Assembly (NCBI GenBank): GCA_029262935.1
Contig: JAJCYK010000336.1
Span: 1 to 8,551 of the forward strand
Length of the DNA: 8,551 nt
Source of the DNA: Cytophagales bacterium
GTDB taxonomy: Bacteria; Bacteroidota; Bacteroidia; Cytophagales; Cyclobacteriaceae
Direction of reading: 5' to 3'
Positions 4,990 through 8,551 of the stretch are shown here, one piece after another (position 1 is the stretch's first letter; every line of letters begins with the position of its first letter). The translations under genes were made by a program, and so were the position numbers. Under the pieces are notes generated by a model. The model was not told where the DNA came from, did not search any database, and was given only the letters and a program-made list of their open reading frames with translations.

Positions 4990-6957
4990 ATGAAAAATAT
5001 GATAAGTAATAACACATTTGTGCTTGCTGTAATTGCACTAATTAGTTTTTCTTGTACACCACAAGGGAATAATCCAGGAGTGCTAGAGGCAAGCAACGCG
5101 GCATCGAAAGTGTATGTAGCACCTGGAGAGATGGATGAATTCTATGCGTTCCTGTCCGGTGGGTTTAGTGGTCAGGTAAGCGTCTATGGTTTACCTTCTG
5201 GAAGATTACTTAAGGTGATACCAGTATTTTCTGTAGATGCAGAAAAGGGGTATGGCTTTAATGAAGAGACCAAACCTTTGCTAAACACTTCATTCGGCTT
5301 TATACCTTGGGATGATGCTCACCATCCGGAACTCTCTCAAACTGATGGAGTACCTGACGGCAGGTGGTTATTCATTAATGGGAATAACACGCCCCGCATC
5401 GCACGTTTGGATTTATCTACGTTCGAAACGGTGGAGATAATTGAAATTCCAAATAGTGGCGGAAACCACAGCTCCCCATTTATTACTGAAAACTCCGAAT
5501 ACATTGTAGCAGGCACTCGATTTAGTGTGCCATTTCCACAAAAAGATGTAGCCATAGACTCCTACAAAGAGAACTTCAAAGGCGCTTTAACCTATATTTC
5601 GGTCGCTCCCGAGAGTGGCGAAATGTCTTTGGCGTTCCAAATTCTTGTACCTGGTTTTGATTACGATTTGGCACACTCAGGCAAGGGAAAATCTCACGGA
5701 TGGACCTTTTTTACTACGTATAATTCGGAACAAAGTAATACCTTGAAGGAGGTAAATGCTTCTCAAAACGACAAGGATTTTATCGCGGCTGTCAATTGGA
5801 AAAAGGCCGAAGAGTATTTAGCTCAAGGAAAAGCAAAAACGGTAGCATCCAGCTATACTCGGAACTTGTACAATGAACGAGCCCACTTAGCCACTTCAGA
5901 AACATTAGAAGAAGTACAGGTTTTGATTCCTTCAGAATGTCCAGGGTTAATATACTACATTCCTACTCCTAAGTCGCCACATGGTGTGGATGTCGATCCC
6001 ACGGGCTCTTACATTGTAGGTAATGGTAAACTCTCTGCCGACTTAACAGTCCATTCTTTCGATAAAATGATAGCGGCTATCGAGAACGAATCCTTTGAAA
6101 CAGAAATTGATGGGATACCTGTTTTGAATTTTGAAGATGTGGTTGCAGGTACCGTGGAAAGTGGCGGACTAGGACCATTGCATACTGAATTTGACGGCGA
6201 AGGTAATGCTTATACTACTTTCTTTATTTCATCGGAGGTGGTAAAATGGAAGTTGGAAACCTGGGAAGTGTTGGATCGCATACCTTGTTATTATTCAGTT
6301 GGTCATTTGATGATTCCAGGTGGCGATTCTAAAAAACCGTGGGGCAAATATTTGGTGGCTCTTAATAAAATTACCAAAGATCGCTATCTGCCTACGGGTC
6401 CTGAACTAAATCAATCGGCTCAACTTTACGATATCTCAGGGAATAAGATGGAACTGCTTTTGGACTTTCCAACAATAGGCGAGCCTCATTATGCCCAGGG
6501 TATTGCTGCTGATATCATTAAACCCCGCAGTAAGAAAATTTATAAGTTAGATGAAAATGAGCACCCTCATGCGATAAAAAAAGAGGACCAGGCCCGGGTA
6601 GAAAGAGAGGGAGATGTAGTAAGGATTTATATGACTTCCATCCGCAGTCACTTTGCTCCAGATAATATAGAAGGGATCAAGGTAGGGGATAAAGTGTATA
6701 TCCATCTTACTAATGTAGAGCAAGATTGGGATACACCTCATGGCCTAAGCGTGATGGGAGCAAGGAATTCAGAAATACTTGTTATGCCTGGACAAACAGA
6801 GACGCTTTATTGGGAACCTCAACGCCCGGGTGTTTACCCGTTTTACTGTACTGATTTCTGTTCGGCATTGCATCAAGAAATGCAAGGATATATTCGGGTC
6901 TCGGATAGTGATAGTGATACCCCTTTGAAATGGTCATTGGGAGAATCTCCAGCATAA
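4990..6957 (+). CDS. nosZ: Nitrous oxide reductase, clade II (Sec-dependent), lipoprotein form
   Basis: Terminal reductase of denitrification: N2O + 2e- + 2H+ to N2 + H2O in the periplasm. 655 residues, close to the usual length. The leader is a short hydrophobic Sec signal without a twin arginine, which marks clade II. It ends in S-F-S-C, so Cys22 is a probable, somewhat degenerate lipidation site. The seven-bladed propeller (about 40-510) carries CuZ histidines in 'DDAHHPELSQTDG' (H111, H112), 'GGNHSSPF' (H160), 'SPHGVDVDP' (H331), 'GPLHTEFDG' (H398), 'SVGHLM' (H439) and 'GEPHYAQ' (H500): seven in all, with spacings like the characterised enzymes at both ends. The C-terminal cupredoxin (about 535-640) holds CuA: H584 in 'DTPHGLS' and 'CTDFCSALHQEM' giving C620, C624, H628 and M631. 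All expected metal ligands are present, so the enzyme should be functional. The start is ATG at 4990; ATG at 4999 is possible. It sits between its likely electron donor and the maturation genes, in the same operon. Confidence 0.98.
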   Translation: MKNMISNNTFVLAVIALISFSCTPQGNNPGVLEASNAASKVYVAPGEMDEFYAFLSGGFSGQVSVYGLPSGRLLKVIPVFSVDAEKGYGFNEETKPLLNTSFGFIPWDDAHHPELSQTDGVPDGRWLFINGNNTPRIARLDLSTFETVEIIEIPNSGGNHSSPFITENSEYIVAGTRFSVPFPQKDVAIDSYKENFKGALTYISVAPESGEMSLAFQILVPGFDYDLAHSGKGKSHGWTFFTTYNSEQSNTLKEVNASQNDKDFIAAVNWKKAEEYLAQGKAKTVASSYTRNLYNERAHLATSETLEEVQVLIPSECPGLIYYIPTPKSPHGVDVDPTGSYIVGNGKLSADLTVHSFDKMIAAIENESFETEIDGIPVLNFEDVVAGTVESGGLGPLHTEFDGEGNAYTTFFISSEVVKWKLETWEVLDRIPCYYSVGHLMIPGGDSKKPWGKYLVALNKITKDRYLPTGPELNQSAQLYDISGNKMELLLDFPTIGEPHYAQGIAADIIKPRSKKIYKLDENEHPHAIKKEDQARVEREGDVVRIYMTSIRSHFAPDNIEGIKVGDKVYIHLTNVEQDWDTPHGLSVMGARNSEILVMPGQTETLYWEPQRPGVYPFYCTDFCSALHQEMQGYIRVSDSDSDTPLKWSLGESPA

Positions 6958-6968
6958 TCTCCAAAAGT

Positions 6969-7007
6969 AACGAACGGGGACTAGCTTCTGGCTAGGCTTC
7001 GTTCGTT
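6969..7007 (+). other. Strong intercistronic hairpin between nosZ and nosL
   Basis: Outer arms AACGAACG (6969-6976) and CGTTCGTT (7000-7007) pair perfectly, GGG/CTT adds one G-C and two G-U pairs, a single A-G mismatch follows, then inner arms CTAGC/GCTAG close a 5-nt loop TTCTG. The stem totals about 16 pairs in a 68-bp spacer. No U-tract follows, so it is not a textbook terminator. It more likely protects the 3' end of the cytochrome-nosZ message or marks an RNA processing or partial attenuation point, keeping nosZ expression above that of the accessory genes (inference). Confidence 0.65.
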
Positions 7008-7025
7008 CTACTAACTCGTTCCCTG

Positions 7026-8048
7026 ATGAAAGCTAAAATCTTAATGGCCGTGGCCTCTTTGTTATTGTTGGCCTTATTTGCAGCACCGCTCTGGCGCATA
7101 ACACTGGAAGCTCCACAATACCCCGATGGGATTACCATGTACATTTGGGTTAATAAAATTACCGGTGATTCGGAATACACGTTGCAAAACATTAACATTC
7201 TGAATCATTATGTTGGTATGAAATACATTGAGCCCGATACCATTCCCGAGCTGGTTTACTTTCCTTACATAATTGGGTTGATGGCTTTTCTGGGATGCCT
7301 AATTTCTTTTACCAATTCTAAGTATTATCGGCTGATCTGGACTATGGCGTTGTTAACACTGGGTATACTTGGGATGTATGACTTTTATCTTTGGGAGTAT
7401 GACTACGGCCATAATCTCTCCCCTTTAGCGCCTATTAAGGTACCCGGCATGGCTTATCAACCACCATTATTTGGTTCGGAAATGTTGCTGAACTTCAGGG
7501 CTTCATCATATCCGCATTGGGGTGGATTTTTTCTTTTTAGTTCTTTAATACTGGGTTTCGCTTCGTTCTGGGTGGCACATAAAGCAATGGCTCGAAAGCC
7601 AAAAGTTGCGATGGCTTTAACCGCGTTGCTGTTGTTATTTGGTACTGCTTGCAGTGATGGGCCTCAAGCAATTAACTATGGAGAGGAAAGCTGCCATTAT
7701 TGCAAAATGACTATCGTTGATACTCGATTTGGTTCCGAGCTGATTACCACCAAAGGTAAAATATTCAAGTTTGATGCGGTCTCCTGTTTAGTGAATCATT
7801 TGCAGACCCTTGATGAGGCCGATGTTAAGTCGTCGTGGGTAACTGCATATGATGCACCCGAAGTACTGTTGGATGTAAACTCCTGTAATTACCTGATAAG
7901 CGAGGGCATCCGAAGCCCTATGGGAGCCCATCTTAGCGCTTTCGGTTCGGCAGAATCAGCACGGTCTTTTCAATCCATTCATGGAGGCGATCTGTTTGAC
8001 TGGGCTGAAATACAAAACCATCTAAGTCCTCCCTTATCAAATGAATAA
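7026..8048 (+). CDS. nosL: Multi-pass membrane protein fused to NosL copper chaperone
   Basis: 340 residues made of two modules. Residues 1-187 contain four probable membrane helices (about 5-24, 77-97, 103-122, 166-185) with an extracytoplasmic Trp/Tyr-rich loop at about 25-75. I do not recognise the family with certainty; position after nosZ suggests the clade II-specific NosB-type membrane protein. Residues 188-340 are NosL: a hydrophobic stretch ending in G-T-A-C (Cys209), then 'CHYCKM' (C223, C226, M228), the C-x2-C-x-M signature, 'GSELITTKGKIFKFDAVSCL' and 'SPMGAHLSAFGS', typical of NosL. NosL delivers Cu(I) for CuZ assembly in NosZ. The junction 'MARKPKVAMALTALLLLFGTAC' from Met188 (ATG at 7587) looks like a complete lipoprotein signal, as if two genes have joined with no stop between them. 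Either a fusion protein is made, or NosL is also started internally. It overlaps nosD by 8 nt, indicating one operon. Confidence 0.88.
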   Translation: MKAKILMAVASLLLLALFAAPLWRITLEAPQYPDGITMYIWVNKITGDSEYTLQNINILNHYVGMKYIEPDTIPELVYFPYIIGLMAFLGCLISFTNSKYYRLIWTMALLTLGILGMYDFYLWEYDYGHNLSPLAPIKVPGMAYQPPLFGSEMLLNFRASSYPHWGGFFLFSSLILGFASFWVAHKAMARKPKVAMALTALLLLFGTACSDGPQAINYGEESCHYCKMTIVDTRFGSELITTKGKIFKFDAVSCLVNHLQTLDEADVKSSWVTAYDAPEVLLDVNSCNYLISEGIRSPMGAHLSAFGSAESARSFQSIHGGDLFDWAEIQNHLSPPLSNE

Positions 8049-8551
8049 AGGATATTGTATAATAATAGCACTGCTTTTCATTACTCCGGTAATCAAGGCT
8101 AGTATTTTGGAAGTTGGCCCTAACCAAAGATTGCACAGCATAAAGGTTGCTCTGATGCAAGCAGATTCTGGAGATGTTATTCTGATTCATAAGGGCTTTT
8201 ATCAGGAGGGGCAAATTATCGTAGATAAGCCCGTGACATTGCGAGGTATTGACTACCCGCAAATTGATGGAAACAATGAAAATGAGATCTTCACGATTAC
8301 TGCAAATCGAGTAACTATTGAAGGGTTGCAAATTCAAAACGTAGGCACGAGTTATACGGAGGATCGTGCAGGTATAAAACTGGACCAGGTGAAAGGCTGC
8401 GTGATCCGTGACAACCGACTATTTAATTGTTTTTTTGGTATCTATTTGAAGCGATCTTCCAACTGCCATATTGCCAATAATCAAATAATTGGTGATGCTG
8501 TTAAGGAGATGTCCTCTGGTAATGCCATACACCTGTGGTATTGCAAGAACA
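8041..8551 (+). CDS. nosD: NosD, periplasmic beta-helix maturation protein, 3' end cut by the window edge
   Basis: Only the first 170 codons are inside the window, with no stop. The ATG overlaps the end of the preceding gene by 8 nt. The first ~20 residues are a Sec signal peptide (hydrophobic 'CIIIALLFITPVIKA', probable cleavage after Ala20). The mature part begins 'SILEVGPNQRLHSIKVALMQADSGDVILIHKGFYQEG', the standard opening of NosD and related carbohydrate-binding/sugar-hydrolase-type (CASH) proteins. Parallel beta-helix repeats follow: 'PVTLRGIDYPQIDGN', 'RVTIEGLQIQN', 'CVIRDNRLFNCFFGIYLKRSSNCHIANNQIIG' and 'SGNAIHLWYC'. NosD works with the ABC components NosF and NosY in assembling the CuZ [4Cu:2S] site, receiving copper from NosL. 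nosF and nosY are expected to the right of the window. Confidence 0.93.
   Translation, partial: MNKGYCIIIALLFITPVIKASILEVGPNQRLHSIKVALMQADSGDVILIHKGFYQEGQIIVDKPVTLRGIDYPQIDGNNENEIFTITANRVTIEGLQIQNVGTSYTEDRAGIKLDQVKGCVIRDNRLFNCFFGIYLKRSSNCHIANNQIIGDAVKEMSSGNAIHLWYCKN

Noticed and set aside
6547..7198. Several 60-68-codon - strand frames across the nosZ C-terminus and the start of the nosL fusion gene
   Set aside because: They run antisense to the CuA domain of nosZ and to the first membrane helices of the next gene, and show no protein-like composition.
7933..8337. 134-codon reading frame on the - strand
   Set aside because: It lies antisense to the end of the nosL fusion gene and the start of nosD, both clearly recognised on the + strand. 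Its translation resembles no family and has no signal or domain pattern.
1..8551. Mobile elements, CRISPR arrays, tRNA or rRNA genes
   Set aside because: No transposase, integrase, direct-repeat array or RNA gene pattern was found. The genes are co-directional, tightly packed and look alike in composition.

Overview
The window looks like a chromosomal segment of a Bacteroidetes bacterium, probably a marine or soil Cytophagia/Flavobacteriia-type organism. The evidence is moderate AT richness, almost no Shine-Dalgarno sequences, many lipoproteins with degenerate lipoboxes, a TAnnTTTG-like -7 element, a response regulator fused to a CRP-type domain, and a Sec-exported clade II nitrous oxide reductase. 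All genes lie on the + strand.

Layout. (1) 1-499: the end of a DUF4136-type lipoprotein gene, cut by the left edge. (2) 549-3493: a translationally coupled two-component pair, a soluble triple-PAS histidine kinase overlapping by 4 nt a response regulator that carries a C-terminal CRP/FNR-type sensor and DNA-binding half. (3) 3494-3593: a compact regulatory spacer with a perfect 18-nt dyad, a second related half-dyad exactly 21 bp further on, and a 29-nt perfect palindrome just before the next start codon. (4) 3594-4403: a tandem-domain universal stress protein. (5) 4404-4513: a promoter region with an FNR-type dyad (TGAT-N4-ATCA) about 40 bp before the expected transcription start. (6) 4514-8551: a nos operon, in order a monoheme cytochrome c lipoprotein, nosZ, a membrane protein fused to NosL, and nosD cut by the right edge.

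How the genes fit together. NosZ reduces N2O to N2 in the periplasm. The lipoprotein cytochrome is the likely electron donor. NosL supplies copper for the CuZ centre, and NosD with (presumably) NosF and NosY beyond the right edge forms the maturation ABC complex. The kinase/regulator pair and the stress protein sit directly upstream. All three operator-like dyads share the frame TGA-N6-TCA, which a CRP/FNR-family helix could read. The main inference from this window is that the phosphorylatable CRP-type regulator controls both the universal stress gene and the nos operon, a local alternative to a classic FNR/DNR/NosR circuit. This rests on sequence patterns only. No tRNA, rRNA, CRISPR array or insertion sequence was seen, and no intergenic stretch exceeds about 110 bp.
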